NCBI RefSeq assembly: GCF_014698845.1
Contig: NZ_JACJTV010000002.1
Location: 186,001 to 250,000 of the forward strand
Direction: 5' to 3'
Length of the DNA stretch: 64,000 nucleotides
Origin: Coleofasciculus sp. FACHB-1120
GTDB taxonomy: Bacteria > Cyanobacteriota > Cyanobacteriia > Cyanobacteriales > FACHB-T130
Position 1 is the stretch's first letter; every line of letters begins with the position of its first letter. The notes below the pieces were generated by a model. It ran no database searches. It was given only the letters and a program-made list of their open reading frames with translations, and was not told the origin of the DNA. Positions 36,629 to 46,572 of this stretch are shown here, piece by piece. The position numbers and the translations under genes were made by a program.

Positions 36629-38173
36629 CTATTCATCATCATCTAGCATTTCATCATCATCATGATGATGAGAGGCTGGGATAGCGGCAATGATGGCATC
36701 GATAACTTTGGCGACGGGTACAATTTCTAATCCCAGCTCTGGAAAAGTTTGCCCTTTGGGGACAATTGCTCGCTTAAAGCCTAGTTTGGCGGCTTCTTTC
36801 AGGCGCAGTTCCATTTGGGAGACAGATCGGACTTGTCCGCCTAAGCCGACTTCGCCAATTAAGACAGTGCGCGGATCGACGACGCGATCGCGGAAAGAAG
36901 CCACCACTGCGATCGCCATTCCCAAATCGACAGCAGGTTCTTCTACACTCAACCCCCCCGCTGAAGCCACATAAGAATCTAATTTAGATAAAGGGATACC
37001 GACTCGTTTTTCTAATACTGCCAAAATTTGTAGCAGTCGGTTGTAATCAACACCCGTCGTTGAGCGGCGGGGGGAACTATAACTGGTTGGACTCACTAAG
37101 GCTTGCAGTTCCACGACAATCGGGCGAGTACCTTCGCAGGCGACGACCAGGGCGGTACCCGGAACCACTTCGTCCCGGTTGCCCAAAAATAACTCCGAGG
37201 GATTAGAAACTTCTCGGAGTCCTCGATCTGCCATTTCAAAAACGCCAATTTCGTGAGTTGCTCCGAAGCGGTTTTTGACAGAACGCAGGAGGCGGTGAGA
37301 CGCAAAGCGATCGCCTTCAAAATACAATACGGTATCTACCAGGTGTTCTAGGACTTTTGGCCCAGCGATCGCGCCCTCCTTCGTAACGTGTCCTACAATC
37401 AGCAGGGTGATACTCTCTCTCTTTGCCACCTTCATCAATGCAGCAGTACATTCCCGCACCTGTGCCACCGATCCCGCTGCCGACGTTAGAGACGGTAAGT
37501 AAATCGTCTGCACGCTATCAATCACCGCCACATTCGGTTTCAGAGATTCCAACTCCCTGATAATCTCTTCTAAATCGGTTTCCGCCAGCACATACAGATC
37601 CGCACCCGCTGAGATAGATGTCACCGGAGTCTCTACAGATGTCTCTACAGATGCCTCTATTTCTGCCTGGGGAGACACGCGCTCGCCGTTTTTTTTCTGA
37701 TCCGGATTCAGGTTGCTAACACCCAAACGCGAAGCCCGTAGTTTTACTTGTTGTCCCGATTCTTCCCCACAGACATAGAGAATGCGATACATCTGCGACA
37801 TCTGATTCGCCGTTTGGAGCAGCAGCGTTGACTTACCAATGCCCGGATCGCCACCAATTAACACCAAAGAGCCAGGAACAACCCCCCCGCCCAGTACACG
37901 ATCGAATTCTCCATAACCAGAAGTCCACCGCTCCTGATACTTGTCGGTAATTTGTGCGAATGTGAGCGATGCCCTCGCCTGGGGTGCTTTGGCAGCTAAT
38001 TTGCCATTGCGCTGTGAGCTTTGCAAACCCCGGCTGGGAAGGGAAGAATTAATCTGAGACACAAACTGCTCTTCCAGGGAGTTGTAGGTGCCACAGGCGG
38101 GACACTTGCCAAACCATTGTGAAGATTCTGACCCACATTCGTTACAAACATAGTTAGTTCGCGGCTTTGCCAT
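36629..38173 (-). CDS. radA: DNA repair protein RadA
   Basis: 514 residues. An N-terminal C4 zinc finger (Cys10, 13, 24, 27) is followed by the RecA-like ATPase with Walker A GGDPGIGKST, the diagnostic KNRFG motif and a C-terminal Lon-protease-like domain. RadA/Sms drives branch migration in recombinational repair. A Glu/Val/Ser-rich insert lies between Walker A and Walker B (about residues 160-192), and the extreme C-terminus is a His/Asp-rich tail. It is divergent from rpaB. Confidence 0.96.
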   Translation of the reverse strand: MAKPRTNYVCNECGSESSQWFGKCPACGTYNSLEEQFVSQINSSLPSRGLQSSQRNGKLAAKAPQARASLTFAQITDKYQERWTSGYGEFDRVLGGGVVPGSLVLIGGDPGIGKSTLLLQTANQMSQMYRILYVCGEESGQQVKLRASRLGVSNLNPDQKKNGERVSPQAEIEASVETSVETPVTSISAGADLYVLAETDLEEIIRELESLKPNVAVIDSVQTIYLPSLTSAAGSVAQVRECTAALMKVAKRESITLLIVGHVTKEGAIAGPKVLEHLVDTVLYFEGDRFASHRLLRSVKNRFGATHEIGVFEMADRGLREVSNPSELFLGNRDEVVPGTALVVACEGTRPIVVELQALVSPTSYSSPRRSTTGVDYNRLLQILAVLEKRVGIPLSKLDSYVASAGGLSVEEPAVDLGMAIAVVASFRDRVVDPRTVLIGEVGLGGQVRSVSQMELRLKEAAKLGFKRAIVPKGQTFPELGLEIVPVAKVIDAIIAAIPASHHHDDDEMLDDDE

Positions 38174-38350
38174 GCACCATTCTCGATTTGTTAAAGAATC
38201 TTAATAAATCGTAAAGGATTAAGAGAATATAAAAATCCAGCAACTGTGAGGATTTCAGGCTTTCCAAACCGACTAAACAGAATGATATCTTAATGTAATG
38301 GTATCTAAAATTAACGATTAGAAATCGGAACTTAAGGAGCGTTGACGAGC

Positions 38351-39079
38351 TTGGAAAGCCATAAAGAAAAAATTCTGGTAGTTGACGATGAAGCTAGCAT
38401 CCGTCGCATTCTGGAAACGCGCCTTTCCATGATTGGCTACGATGTCGTAACGGCTGCTGATGGAGAAGAAGCGCTGGATACCTTTCGCAATGCCACTCCT
38501 GACTTAGTAGTTTTGGATGTGATGATGCCAAAACTAGACGGCTACGGCGTCTGTCAGGAATTGAGGAAGGAATCGGATGTGCCAATTATCATGCTAACGG
38601 CTCTAGGAGATGTCGCCGACCGCATCACTGGTTTAGAGCTGGGTGCAGATGATTACGTTGTCAAGCCTTTTTCCCCGAAGGAACTGGAAGCCCGCATCCG
38701 CTCTGTGTTGCGGCGGGTAGACAAAACGGGTGCCTCTGGGATTCCCAGTTCTGGCGTCATTCATGTCGGGAATATCAAGATTGACACCAATAAGCGGCAA
38801 GTCTATAAAGGCGATGAGCGGATTCGGCTCACCGGAATGGAATTCAGCTTGCTGGAGTTATTAGTCAGCCGTTCTGGAGAACCTTTTTCCCGTTCTGAGA
38901 TTTTGCAAGAGGTTTGGGGATATACGCCAGAACGCCACGTAGACACTCGCGTGGTGGATGTGCATATCTCACGCCTCCGGGCGAAGTTGGAGGACGATCC
39001 GAGCAATCCAGAGCTAATCCTGACGGCGCGAGGCACTGGCTATCTATTTCAGCGGATCATTGAGCCGGATGAAATCTGA
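38351..39079 (+). CDS. rpaB: Response regulator RpaB (Ycf27 type)
   Basis: About 242 residues. Receiver domain (ILVVDDEASIRR, phospho-Asp in VVLDVMMP, TALG, KPFSP) and OmpR-type winged helix ending in RGTGYLFQR. Near-identical to the essential cyanobacterial RpaB, which with Hik33/NblS controls high-light and photosystem genes by binding HLR1 sites. TTG at 38351 gives the family start ESHKEKILVVD and lies 11 bases after AAGGAG; TTG at 38342 would be only 2 bases from it. Confidence 0.93.
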   Translation: MESHKEKILVVDDEASIRRILETRLSMIGYDVVTAADGEEALDTFRNATPDLVVLDVMMPKLDGYGVCQELRKESDVPIIMLTALGDVADRITGLELGADDYVVKPFSPKELEARIRSVLRRVDKTGASGIPSSGVIHVGNIKIDTNKRQVYKGDERIRLTGMEFSLLELLVSRSGEPFSRSEILQEVWGYTPERHVDTRVVDVHISRLRAKLEDDPSNPELILTARGTGYLFQRIIEPDEI

Positions 39080-39176
39080 ACTGAAGGATGAAGAATGAAT
39101 TACGTTAAAAGGCGAGAAAATTTCTACTCTTTTATTCCTACTCATTCCTCAGCTTTCAGTCCTCAGCCCTAAGAAA

Positions 39177-39845
39177 ATGGCTAAGCCAGATCAAAATCAG
39201 GTTTTACGACAACTCCCCCTAGTGGTTGGTGGGTTGGCAGGGGTGCTGCTGCTGATTAACCGTTTATTGACACCGCAGCTAGCGGATTCTCAAGCTCGTT
39301 CGGATGCGTTGGGCGTGATTATCAGTGCGGTGTTGATTTTAACGGGGTTGCTGTGGCAGCAAGTGCAACCGCGATCGCCCGAAACTGTCGAATTAATTGG
39401 CGAGGAGGGGTTTGAATTAGCACCCGACTTACCGGAAGCGGTAAAGATAGAACTGGCTTGGGCATCGCATCTGTTGCTCACGAACACTGTGACGCGATCG
39501 CTCGTCGTTTGGTACAACGGACGAGTGTTGTTGCGACGGGGTATCTTAGGCGTCAACCCAGAAGTCAAACCAGGGCCAATCTTACAGCGGGTGTTGGAAA
39601 AACAAAAACCCGTTTATCTCGTGGCTCTAAAAATATACCCAGGGCGGATTGAATTTGACTATCTACCAGAGAATACTCAAGGAGCGATCTGTCAGCCGAT
39701 TGGCAATCGAGGTGTCTTGATTTTAGGTGCCAATGCTCCGCGCAGTTACACCAAGCAAGATGAAAACTGGATAGCTGGGATTGCTGAAAAACTAGACGTT
39801 ACCCTCAGCTACCACTTAGATGATGTTGCACTCCCTGGAATTTAA
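39177..39845 (+). CDS. CCB-type cofactor assembly protein of cytochrome b6f (subunit B family)
   Basis: 222 residues with two N-terminal membrane helices (about 14-32 and 44-62) and a soluble C-terminal domain. It matches the CCB2/CCB4-like family (cofactor assembly of complex C) needed for covalent attachment of haem ci to cytochrome b6 in oxygenic phototrophs. It overlaps no neighbour but ends one base before the DUF456 ATG, so the two are coupled. It sits downstream of rpaB. Confidence 0.85.
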   Translation: MAKPDQNQVLRQLPLVVGGLAGVLLLINRLLTPQLADSQARSDALGVIISAVLILTGLLWQQVQPRSPETVELIGEEGFELAPDLPEAVKIELAWASHLLLTNTVTRSLVVWYNGRVLLRRGILGVNPEVKPGPILQRVLEKQKPVYLVALKIYPGRIEFDYLPENTQGAICQPIGNRGVLILGANAPRSYTKQDENWIAGIAEKLDVTLSYHLDDVALPGI

Positions 39846-40385
39846 ATGTCCATAACCATTCTCTATTGGCTTCTCGTTGTCCTCATGTTCGTTGGCGTCG
39901 TCGGCGCAGTGGTTCCGGGCATTCCAGGAGCCAGCTTGATTTTGATTGCCATTGTGGTTTGGGGAGCTGTTCACAGTTTTAGCAGTGTGTCTATAGCCTT
40001 GGGCGTTGCTATCTTGGTGTTGCTACTCAGCATTGGCGTCGATATCTTAGCGACCTACTTGGGGGCGCAACAAGCAGGAGCTAGCAAGTGGGGGCAGATT
40101 GGAGCCATTGTTGGCTTAGTGCTAGGCTTTTTTGGATTGTTACCCGCGTTTCTGGTTGCAGGACCCCTGATCGGAATTTTGATCGGCCCACTACTCGGAG
40201 CGATTATTGGAGAGTTTCTCTACCGGCGCGACTTAGAATTTGAGCCAAGAATCAAGCTAGCGCTGAAAGCCGGGATAGGCATTGTGGTGGGTTCGCTGAT
40301 TGGGAATTTGATTCAGGGCCTATTAGCGATCGCAGCCGTTAGCGTTTTTCTATACACAACTTGGCCTCCTGGAGCTGGGGTATAA
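39846..40385 (+). CDS. DUF456 family membrane protein
   Basis: 179 residues, very hydrophobic, with five or so helices and glycine-rich repeats (VVPGIPGASLI, GLLPAFLVAGPLIGILIGPL split over helices). The GxPG motif and GP-rich repeats are typical of DUF456. Function unknown. The ATG follows the CCB gene stop directly, implying co-translation. Confidence 0.85.
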   Translation: MSITILYWLLVVLMFVGVVGAVVPGIPGASLILIAIVVWGAVHSFSSVSIALGVAILVLLLSIGVDILATYLGAQQAGASKWGQIGAIVGLVLGFFGLLPAFLVAGPLIGILIGPLLGAIIGEFLYRRDLEFEPRIKLALKAGIGIVVGSLIGNLIQGLLAIAAVSVFLYTTWPPGAGV

Positions 40386-40587
40386 GAAATTTAAATCGAA
40401 TCGCGCTGCCTTAAGCTTAACCTTACCCGTAAATGGGTTCTGAAATAAATTTTGGGCTAATTACTAAAGTTAGCTTTAGCTCAACTGGATAGTGATTTCA
40501 ACCTGTTTCAACGGGTTAGCGCAAAGAAGCCAGAAATTTATTTTATGGCTTCTCAACCAATGCCATTCGATTTAAGTCAGGAACTTT

Positions 40588-41652
40588 CTAGGAAACATAA
40601 ACCTGACGATAATAAGCTTGGTATTCCTCAGACAGTAACGGTTCCCACCAATCGCGGTGAGTGAGATACCATTCAACAGTGCGTCGTAAACCTTCTTCAA
40701 CCGTTACAGAAGGAGTCCACCCTAGTTGAGTTTTTAGTTTCGTGCTATCAATCGCATAGCGGCGATCGTGCCCAGGTCGATCCTTCACAAATGCGATCAA
40801 TTTTTTGCAAGGATGGACGGGTAAATTAGGTGCTAATTCATCCATTAGATGGCACAACATATTGACTAAGTCAATATTTTTAACTTCATTATTGCCGCCA
40901 ATATTGTAAGTTTCGCCCAGTTTGCCGTGATGAATCACTACATCCAAAGCGCTACAATGATCGCCTACATACAGCCAATCTCGTATATTCTGCCCATCTC
41001 CATAAACTGGCAGAGATTTGCCGATTAAGATATTGATGCACATCAAGGGAATTAGCTTTTCAGGAAACTGATACGAGCCGTAATTGTTAGAGCAATTGGT
41101 GATAATGGTGGGAACGCCGTAGGTGTGGTGATAGGCGCGGACTAAATGATCGCTACCCGCCTTCGATGCCGAATAAGGACTATTCGGAGCATAGGCCGTT
41201 GTTTCTGTAAACGCGCGATCGCTGGGGTTTAGGCTACCGTAGACTTCATCAGTGGAAACATGAAGAAAAATCCCCTCTTGCCTTGTTTCCCAATGTTTCC
41301 GAAAAGCTTCTAGTAGGGTGAATGTGCCGACAATATTCGTTTGAATGAAGGCACCGGGACCTAGAATTGAGCGATCAACGTGAGATTCAGCGGCGAAGTG
41401 AGCCACTGTATCAATATTTTCTTCTTGTAAGAGCGAGTCTAATAAAGCGCGATCGCAAATATCTCCCTTGATAAACCGAAAATTTTCTTGCCCCTCCAAG
41501 GAAGCTAAATTATGGCGATTCCCTGCATAAGTGAGCGCATCTAATACCACCACTCGATCGTTAGGGTAAGCCTCACACCAATAATGCACAAAATTGGAGC
41601 CAATAAACCCCGCCCCACCCGTCACCAACAACCGACGGCTTCCTCTCATCAA
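40588..41652 (-). CDS. rfbB: dTDP-glucose 4,6-dehydratase
   Basis: 354 residues. Extended SDR fold with NAD-binding [10 protein letters not shown], the STDEVYG segment and catalytic [10 protein letters not shown] (Tyr-x3-Lys), plus [11 protein letters not shown]. It converts dTDP-glucose to the 4-keto-6-deoxy sugar, the branch point to rhamnose and other deoxysugars of LPS/exopolysaccharide. The next gene downstream in the region, a heptose kinase, points the same way. Met2 may be the start. Confidence 0.96.
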   Translation of the reverse strand: MMRGSRRLLVTGGAGFIGSNFVHYWCEAYPNDRVVVLDALTYAGNRHNLASLEGQENFRFIKGDICDRALLDSLLQEENIDTVAHFAAESHVDRSILGPGAFIQTNIVGTFTLLEAFRKHWETRQEGIFLHVSTDEVYGSLNPSDRAFTETTAYAPNSPYSASKAGSDHLVRAYHHTYGVPTIITNCSNNYGSYQFPEKLIPLMCINILIGKSLPVYGDGQNIRDWLYVGDHCSALDVVIHHGKLGETYNIGGNNEVKNIDLVNMLCHLMDELAPNLPVHPCKKLIAFVKDRPGHDRRYAIDSTKLKTQLGWTPSVTVEEGLRRTVEWYLTHRDWWEPLLSEEYQAYYRQVYVS

Positions 41653-41749
41653 TTCTCTCCCTTGATTCCCTCTGCGTACTCTGCGTCTAAATCTGCGTCT
41701 AAAGCGCTAACACGCATCCGCGCCGCTACGCGAACGCTAAAGCGGTTCG
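41653..41749. repeat. Dispersed GCG-rich repeat
   Basis: Degenerate CTGCGTCTAAA and CGCTAA-containing units lie between rfbB and the heptose kinase gene. They are related to the block at about 2521-2570. Confidence 0.45.
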
Positions 41750-42775
41750 TTATTCTTCTTCTAACAATGCCAGTAAAGCCGCCTTCATCTCTTCTGGACT
41801 GGTGGTTGCCGTCCCAAATTGGCGCACCACGATACTAGCCGCCAAATTTCCCAACACCGCTGCTTCCCAAAATGACGCCCCAACCACTAAGCTTAGCGTC
41901 AGCGCCGCCACCACAGTATCTCCAGCCCCTGTCACATCAAACACATCGGTACGGTTGAACGCTGGGATATGCTGCTCCGTCCCGCTGCGGTCAAACAAAC
42001 TCATCCCCTCTTCACCGCGAGTAATCAGCATTTGCTGGGCTTGAGTCAGCGCCAAGAGGTCGCGTCCAGCTTGGGTGATTTGCCCAGACGCGATCGCATA
42101 CCCCACCGCCTGCTCCGCCTCTGGCAGATTTGGCGTAAACAGCGTCGCCCCTTGGTATCTTTGCAGACCGACTTGAGCATCCACAATTGTCTTCTGATGA
42201 GACAACGCCGCCTCAATTACAAGCTGAGTAAAAACGCCATCGCCATAATCCGAGCAAACCACCGCATCCACTGTATCCAGATGTTGCTGAATATACTCAG
42301 CAAGCTGTAGCTGCAAATCTTGATCTGGCAACTCATCCGATTTCCGGTCAACTCGCACAATCTGCTGAGTCACCGACTGCCGAGCATGACCAGAAATCCG
42401 GGTTTTAGTCACCGTCGGGCGGTCTGGATCGAGCAACATTCCCGTGGTATCAATTCCAGCAGCCTGAAAGATTTGGCGCAACGCCTGCCCCTGGTCGTCC
42501 TTTCCGACTAATCCAGCTACTTTCACCTGTGCCCCCAGCGTTGCCAGGTTATAGACGGCATTCGCTCCGCCCCCAGGCACCTGCCGGGTATTTTCGTGGC
42601 GCAGAATCAACACGGGTGCTTCACGAGAAATTCGTTCTACTTGACCCGTCAGAAACTCGTCGAGAGTAAGATCCCCGACAACTAGCACCCGTGCTTGGGC
42701 AAAGTTATCCAGCAGCTGAATTAATCGCTCAGATGAATTTTGCAGCTGAGCCAAGAAGGAAGCATCTAAAGCCAT
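41750..42775 (-). CDS. rfaE1: D-glycero-beta-D-manno-heptose-7-phosphate kinase (PfkB family)
   Basis: 341 residues. Ribokinase-fold sugar kinase with GGGANAVYNLATLG near the N-terminus and the PfkB signature DVTGAGDTVVAAL with catalytic Asp. Overall similarity is to the kinase half of HldE/RfaE, which makes heptose 1,7-bisphosphate for ADP-heptose; no cytidylyltransferase domain is attached. It lies 97 bp upstream of rfbB. Another PfkB specificity cannot be fully excluded. Confidence 0.85.
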   Translation of the reverse strand: MALDASFLAQLQNSSERLIQLLDNFAQARVLVVGDLTLDEFLTGQVERISREAPVLILRHENTRQVPGGGANAVYNLATLGAQVKVAGLVGKDDQGQALRQIFQAAGIDTTGMLLDPDRPTVTKTRISGHARQSVTQQIVRVDRKSDELPDQDLQLQLAEYIQQHLDTVDAVVCSDYGDGVFTQLVIEAALSHQKTIVDAQVGLQRYQGATLFTPNLPEAEQAVGYAIASGQITQAGRDLLALTQAQQMLITRGEEGMSLFDRSGTEQHIPAFNRTDVFDVTGAGDTVVAALTLSLVVGASFWEAAVLGNLAASIVVRQFGTATTSPEEMKAALLALLEEE

Positions 42776-42897
42776 AGAGGAGGTCGCAAAAGTCCAAGGG
42801 TTTATTATCCTGCAAGAGGGCGCTTTTAATGAATCCAGATGGATTCCAACAGCTAGCCGCTACTCCTACTTGAGTTTCGAGATTATTGAGAGTTGTC

Positions 42898-42963
42898 GGT
42901 TGGGTTAAGGAACGAAACTCAACACGCATAACCATTTGTTGGGTTTCGTTTCTCAACCCAACC
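42898..42963. repeat. 66-bp imperfect inverted repeat
   Basis: Arms of 26 bases (42898-42923 and 42938-42963), beginning GGTTGGGTT, differ at about three positions and enclose a 14-base spacer. GTTGGGTTTCGTT...AACCCAACC elements are abundant non-coding repeats in many cyanobacterial genomes. It lies between the TonB-like and heptose kinase genes. Confidence 0.75.
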
Positions 42964-43001
42964 GGCTGTCTAATACTGTCTTCGCTTCTTGTGAACTATG
43001 T

Positions 43002-44714
43002 TCAGGGTGTCTGTTGAGAATTTTGAGAATCCGGAGATTCTTGTGGTTTTCTCGGCTCAGGTGAGTTTTGAGAATCCGGAGATTCTTGTGGTTTTCTCGG
43101 CTCAGGTGAATTTTGAGAATCCGGAGATTCTTGCGGTTTTTTGGACTCAGAGGATTCTTGAGATTCCCGTGGTTTTCTAGAGTCTTGAGCTTCTTGAGAG
43201 TCGCGCGGTTTTCTTGGCTCAGGTGAGTTTTGAGAATTTTGAGATTCCCGTGGTTTTTTAGACTCAGAGGATTCTTGAGATTCCCGTGGTTTTCTCGGCT
43301 CAGGTGAGTTTTGAGAATCTGGAGATTCTTGCGGTTTTTTAAACTCAGAGGATTCTTGAGATTCCCGTGGTTTTCTAGAGTCTTGAGCTTCTTGAGAGTC
43401 GCGCGGTTTTTTGGAATCTTGAGCTTCTGGAGAATTTCGAGATTGTCGCGAACTCGTTACCGGCGGACAATCTTTTTCGTTGTACGCAAACTTGACCTGT
43501 ACAACATAAACTTGTTCCTTTGCACCAAAAGAATGAGCCTTAACGACTTCCTGCGCTTTGTCGTTCAAAATGTTGTAACCAGAACTTCTAAGCAGTTCAG
43601 CCGTGACATTGCCCTTAGCATCCACCTGCGCCCCAACTAAAGCAGTCGCTTCCGGCTTCTTGATAAAGCACGCACGATATTGAGGTGTCAGGGTAATTTC
43701 TTGTTCTTTCGATGGTACTTTGTTGAGTCGAGAACCCCAACCCGCTAATTTTTGTCTGTAATCGTCATCACGAGTGCCATTGCCGTCATAGGCATAGTTT
43801 CGACGCTGCTGCCGTATATCAGCAAGGACTTGCTGCCGTTGCAGTTCGCGCCGCGCTACGGCGATTTGTTGCGGAGAAAGAGGAGGCGTCTGTTGTCTGG
43901 AATTCGCTGGAGTTTGTGGCTCAGAATTTTTAGGCGTCTGTTGTCCGGAATTCGCTGCTACTTTTGATTCTGAATTGGGCGTCTGTTGCCCAAAATCAAT
44001 AGATCTCTGGGGCTTGGTATTGCTAGGCGTCTGTTGTCCAAAATCGATAGGCGGCTGTTTCTCAGAAGATTCCTCAGAAGGGTTGAAAGGTGTCTGTTGC
44101 TCGGAAGTAGGCGGTGGCGGCGGAAAGAGACTGGAAATATCGTCCTGCCCCGGCTGGACACCAGCAGGCAATCCCTGAAACAGGCGACGGCGAATTTCTT
44201 GCTGTGTAACTTTCCGGGGAGCCGATTGGGGAACTTTGGGGGGATCGGGAAGCCGTCCGACAATAAAGTTTGGGTTGTTAGGATTGAAAGGATTTTGCCT
44301 AACTCTTTGCTGACGGCGATCGCTTGATCTCTGAAAAATCTCCGGCAACCCAGCCCCAGTGTTAGGTCGCGGTGTGGAGTTCATCGGAAATTTGTAAGGT
44401 GGAGAGCTAGGGATCGGCGGTAATACGGAAGATGGCGGCGGCAAAGGTGGCAACAGCTGGGTTTGGTTGGGAATGGGGGGCAGCGATACGGGCGGCGGTG
44501 CAAGCTGCGGAATGCGGCTTTGTTCTGCGGGTGACAATTCCACAACTTTGACAGTTCCTCGCGGCTTTTGCTCTTCCAATTTGGTCGATGATGCCGATAA
44601 ACTGGGCAGGGTCATCGCCAGCACTCCGTGGATACCCACGGAAGCCAAAGCTGCAATCAGAGGCGGCTGAGTTAACTTTTCAGGCAGGTTTTTAATGAAG
44701 GAGAGGTAGGACAT
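43002..44714 (-). CDS. TonB-like energy transducer with C-terminal repeat tail
   Basis: 570 residues. An N-terminal transmembrane helix with an internal His (about 17-37), a long Pro/Gln-rich periplasmic spacer (about 60-300, with recurrent GQQTP units) and a TonB-like C-terminal domain (about 335-415, GAQVDAKGNVTAELLRSSG) fit TonB, which couples ExbBD to outer-membrane receptors. Unusually the TonB domain is followed by about 150 residues of Ser/Lys/Glu/Pro repeats instead of ending the protein. No exbBD or receptor genes are nearby. Confidence 0.75.
   Translation of the reverse strand: MSYLSFIKNLPEKLTQPPLIAALASVGIHGVLAMTLPSLSASSTKLEEQKPRGTVKVVELSPAEQSRIPQLAPPPVSLPPIPNQTQLLPPLPPPSSVLPPIPSSPPYKFPMNSTPRPNTGAGLPEIFQRSSDRRQQRVRQNPFNPNNPNFIVGRLPDPPKVPQSAPRKVTQQEIRRRLFQGLPAGVQPGQDDISSLFPPPPPTSEQQTPFNPSEESSEKQPPIDFGQQTPSNTKPQRSIDFGQQTPNSESKVAANSGQQTPKNSEPQTPANSRQQTPPLSPQQIAVARRELQRQQVLADIRQQRRNYAYDGNGTRDDDYRQKLAGWGSRLNKVPSKEQEITLTPQYRACFIKKPEATALVGAQVDAKGNVTAELLRSSGYNILNDKAQEVVKAHSFGAKEQVYVVQVKFAYNEKDCPPVTSSRQSRNSPEAQDSKKPRDSQEAQDSRKPRESQESSEFKKPQESPDSQNSPEPRKPRESQESSESKKPRESQNSQNSPEPRKPRDSQEAQDSRKPRESQESSESKKPQESPDSQNSPEPRKPQESPDSQNSPEPRKPQESPDSQNSQQTP
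43015..43430. repeat. 45-bp tandem repeats inside the TonB-like gene
   Basis: GAGAATCCGGAGATTCTTG starts at 43025, 43070 and 43115, an exact 45-bp period coding 15 residues (NSPEPRKPQESPDSQ on the minus strand). Degenerate units with altered spacing continue to about 43430. Confidence 0.85.
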
Positions 44715-44959
44715 AGCAGGTAAGTTATACTCCTCAGCGACAGCACAGGCTGGGAATCAGGTCAGGGGATAGGTGCGACAAGCACGCGATCGCGATCGAA
44801 ACAAGCACTCCGCTTTTATATTAGTTTCAGATTCTGAATTTTAATCTCAATTCTTTCCGCCCAAAATGCTTAAAAGCTAATTTTTAGGTTCTCTGACCCA
44901 ATCGCCAAGACTGGAAAAAAAGCCCAAAAGTTGCCAATTTGCGGAAGTTACTGAAGAAA

Positions 44960-45679
44960 TTAATCTACTGATTCCCTTGCTTGCACAATTAAAAGAGAAA
45001 AGTAAGGCAATTTCAGATTAGGGCGATCGCTTAACCCAGCATAAATTACCTGCTCTGGTAGCGTCGCCCTTTCTACGACCCAGCTGCGTTCCAACAACCC
45101 GCGCTGCTGCAACACTTTCCAAACTTGCTCGTAAACTGAACTCACTTTCATCAGTACCACCACATCTGCCCATTCTAGAACGGCTTCCAACTCTCCCACC
45201 GTGTAGATCGCCGGTAATACGACGAGGCGCTGAGAGCGAATTGTCAGCGGAATTCTTAACACCGCTGCGGCAGCTAAAGGGGAACAGATTCCCGGCACCG
45301 TCTGCACCCTCACTTCAGGATGCAGTTGTTGCAGTGTCTGCGCTAAATAGGTAAACGTGCTATAAAAACTGACATCGCCTTCCGAAACAAAAGCCACATC
45401 TTGACCCAATTTTAGAGATTGCCAGACTTCTTGGGCTGCCGTTTGCCACGCCTGAGTCAAAATCTCGGTTTCTTGTACGTAAGGAAAATTTAAAGCTAAT
45501 TGCATTTGGCTGGGATTCAGCCATTGAGCCACCATCTGCTGAGCGATTCCTGGCTTGCCTGATAACCCAGCGGGAAAAGCCACCACCGGCACCCGTTGCA
45601 AAATGCCGAGTCCCTTCACAGTAATCAGTTCTGGGTCGCCGGGACCCACGCCAATGCCGTACAAGATACCTGATTGCAC
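44960..45679 (-). CDS. cobI: Precorrin-2 C20-methyltransferase
   Basis: 239 residues. Tetrapyrrole methylase fold with the N-terminal YGIGVGPGDPELITVKG signature, SEGDVSFYSTFTY and VPGICSPLAAAA. It transfers a methyl from SAM to C20 of precorrin-2 in cobalamin synthesis. No other cob genes are adjacent, as is usual for scattered cobalamin genes in cyanobacteria. It is divergent from the lipase-like gene, with 41 bp between the starts. Confidence 0.93.
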   Translation of the reverse strand: MQSGILYGIGVGPGDPELITVKGLGILQRVPVVAFPAGLSGKPGIAQQMVAQWLNPSQMQLALNFPYVQETEILTQAWQTAAQEVWQSLKLGQDVAFVSEGDVSFYSTFTYLAQTLQQLHPEVRVQTVPGICSPLAAAAVLRIPLTIRSQRLVVLPAIYTVGELEAVLEWADVVVLMKVSSVYEQVWKVLQQRGLLERSWVVERATLPEQVIYAGLSDRPNLKLPYFSLLIVQARESVD

Positions 45680-45720
45680 AATAAAATTTAAAATCTAAAA
45701 GCCAAAATCCCAAATCTCAA

Positions 45721-46422
45721 ATGCCTTTACCGACTGTCATTTTGCCCGGATATCTAGAAGGCGCGATCGCCTACCGTCCACTGGAACAATCTCTACAACA
45801 GTTGGGTTTCCCCACTGTAACCGTACCTTTGCGAAGTCGGGATTGGGTGCCCACTGTAGGAGGACGGTCGATGATTCCGATTTTGCGGCAACTCGACCGC
45901 ACGGTAAAAGAAATGTTGCAGCAATACAACGTTTCTCAGCTTAACCTGATTGGTCACTCCGCTGGCGGCTGGATTTCCCGGATCTACCTGGGAGAAAAAC
46001 CTTATTCTATTCACGGAGATGTCACAGAAGACGCTGGTTTGTGGCACGCTCACCCTTATGTTGCCACTCTCGTCACCTTGGGAACCCCCCATATCAGCGG
46101 GGAACGTTGGACGCGGAAAAATCTAGATTTTGTCAAGATGAACTATCCGGGAGCCTTCTACTCAAAGGTGCGCTACATCTGCGTTGCCGGTAAATCTATC
46201 TACGGGGCGAGGCGTCCGGGACAATGGCTAGCCTACAGCAGTTACAAACTCACCTGCGGAACGGGTAACACTTGGGGAGACGGGATTACGCCGATTGAAG
46301 CGGCTCATCTGGAAGGAGCAACCAATCTGGTCATCGAAGATGTCAAGCATTCACCGAGAACTCCTGGTATTTGGTACGGATCGCCAGTCGCTTTACCGTC
46401 TTGGGTGGAGTATTTGGCATGA
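45721..46422 (+). CDS. Alpha/beta-hydrolase (lipase/acyltransferase-like)
   Basis: 233 residues, no signal peptide. The nucleophile elbow GHSAGG (Ser80) and the preceding ILPGYLEG oxyanion-loop region mark an alpha/beta hydrolase, close to plant and cyanobacterial PGAP1/lipase-like proteins. Candidate acid and His lie in GDGITP and KHSP. Substrate unknown; glycerolipids are plausible. Confidence 0.82.
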   Translation: MPLPTVILPGYLEGAIAYRPLEQSLQQLGFPTVTVPLRSRDWVPTVGGRSMIPILRQLDRTVKEMLQQYNVSQLNLIGHSAGGWISRIYLGEKPYSIHGDVTEDAGLWHAHPYVATLVTLGTPHISGERWTRKNLDFVKMNYPGAFYSKVRYICVAGKSIYGARRPGQWLAYSSYKLTCGTGNTWGDGITPIEAAHLEGATNLVIEDVKHSPRTPGIWYGSPVALPSWVEYLA

Positions 46423-46572
46423 GATGGGTCATGGTGATTAGTCATTGGTCTTTGGCTAATCACTGATGACTAATCCCAACGATTCAGCCTTCAGGCATAC
46501 GCTCTTAGGACAACGAAATTCCTTCGGAAACTGGCTAGCATTCGATTAAGTTAAGAAAAGTAAAGTTTAGCC

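Noticed and set aside
43024-43430. 45-bp tandem repeats as a CRISPR array
   Set aside because: The units are contiguous without unique spacers and are in frame within the TonB-like gene.
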